Origin: CAIKOD01 sp035505975
GTDB lineage: Archaea; Halobacteriota; Methanomicrobia; Methanomicrobiales; Methanospirillaceae
Assembly (NCBI GenBank): GCA_035505975.1
Contig: DATJQJ010000053.1
Coordinates: forward strand, 1 to 64,000
Reading direction: 5' to 3'
Length of the DNA stretch: 64,000 nucleotides
Shown here: piece after piece, positions 63,940-64,000 of the stretch
How positions within the stretch are numbered: position 1 is the first letter of the stretch
Layout: each line of letters begins with the position of its first letter
Program-made: the position numbers and the translations under genes
The notes under the pieces: model-generated
The model's database searches: none
The model's input: only the letters and a program-made list of their open reading frames with translations
Told to the model about the DNA's origin: nothing

Positions 63940-64000
63940 ATGAGCTGCACCATAATTGTCGGTGGTTTTTTTGGGGATGAAGGAAAGGGCAAGATAGTCG
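63940..64000 (+). CDS. purA: Adenylosuccinate synthetase, 5' end only
   Basis: Only the first 20 codons are in the window: MSCTIIVGGFFGDEGKGKIV, which is the P-loop start of adenylosuccinate synthetase (IMP plus aspartate to adenylosuccinate). The gene runs off the end. A TATA-like ATAGATTTATTG lies about 40 bp upstream. Confidence 0.9.
   Translation, partial: MSCTIIVGGFFGDEGKGKIV

Noticed and set aside
1..64000. CRISPR arrays, insertion sequences or prophage
   Set aside because: No regularly spaced repeats, transposase, integrase or phage structural genes were seen; the dispersed elements are short, non-coding and few.

Overview
The window is chromosomal DNA of a hydrogenotrophic methanogen, very probably of the order Methanomicrobiales. 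Archaeal markers are the PolD large subunit, Orc1/Cdc6, Hel308, RadB, a Cdc48 ATPase, Rio1 kinase, Tsr3, KEOPS Cgi121, type II GAPDH and the archaeal mevalonate route. Methanogen markers are cofD (coenzyme F420) and the AtwA/methanogenesis-marker operon for methyl-coenzyme M reductase (MCR) activation. Assignment to the order is inference from gene content, the PolD intein allele and base composition; no rRNA is present.

Layout. 0-5 kb: tRNA-Leu(CAA), a PEBP-like lipoprotein, and the PolD large subunit whose catalytic motif is split by a mini-intein. 4.7-6.8 kb: two HEAT-repeat genes. 6.9-9.9 kb: an operon for the archaeal mevalonate route (phosphomevalonate dehydratase large subunit, UbiD-type decarboxylase, UbiX flavin prenyltransferase). 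10-19.5 kb: a nucleobase permease with an extra C-terminal domain, superoxide reductase, an HD phosphohydrolase divergent from cofD, a decayed nucleotidyltransferase-HepT fusion, a secreted beta-propeller protein and an unknown protein. 19.6-25 kb: aspS-metE, a DUF3795 protein, a RecA-fold protein without a normal start codon, and an acyl-CoA ligase. 25-33 kb: cdc48, larC-radB, and a ribose-1,5-bisphosphate isomerase / form III RuBisCO / dapF operon. 33-40.7 kb: a HAD protein followed by atwA-mmp3-mmp6-mmp5-mmp15-mmp17-mmp7. 40.7-52 kb: accessory genes (Imm5-like protein, emfourin-like secreted protein, CMD protein, YgiQ radical SAM, PPC protein, DUF2207/LemA pair, SelB-like pseudo-GTPase, TudS-like/deoxyribosyltransferase fusion, Tsr3, DUF308). 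52.4-58.7 kb: gap, tyrS, rio1, KH protein, hel308, cgi121. 58.9-64 kb: moaB, a probable replication origin, orc1/cdc6, an Lrp-type regulator with an aminotransferase, and the start of purA.

Three things stand out beyond ordinary annotation. (1) A family of about 120-150 bp intergenic elements occurs five times, in both orientations, with hairpins that keep pairing through compensatory changes. (2) A 0.9 kb AT-rich gap next to orc1/cdc6 is bracketed by two inverted ORB-like boxes, which is the layout of an archaeal origin. (3) Several genes look like repurposed or decayed enzymes: the SelB-like pseudo-GTPase, the MNT-HepT fusion lacking both catalytic sets, a RAD55/KaiC-like protein lacking the Walker A lysine, and new-looking fusions (TudS-like/NDT; permease/ATPase-like). 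No CRISPR array, insertion sequence, transposase or prophage was seen.
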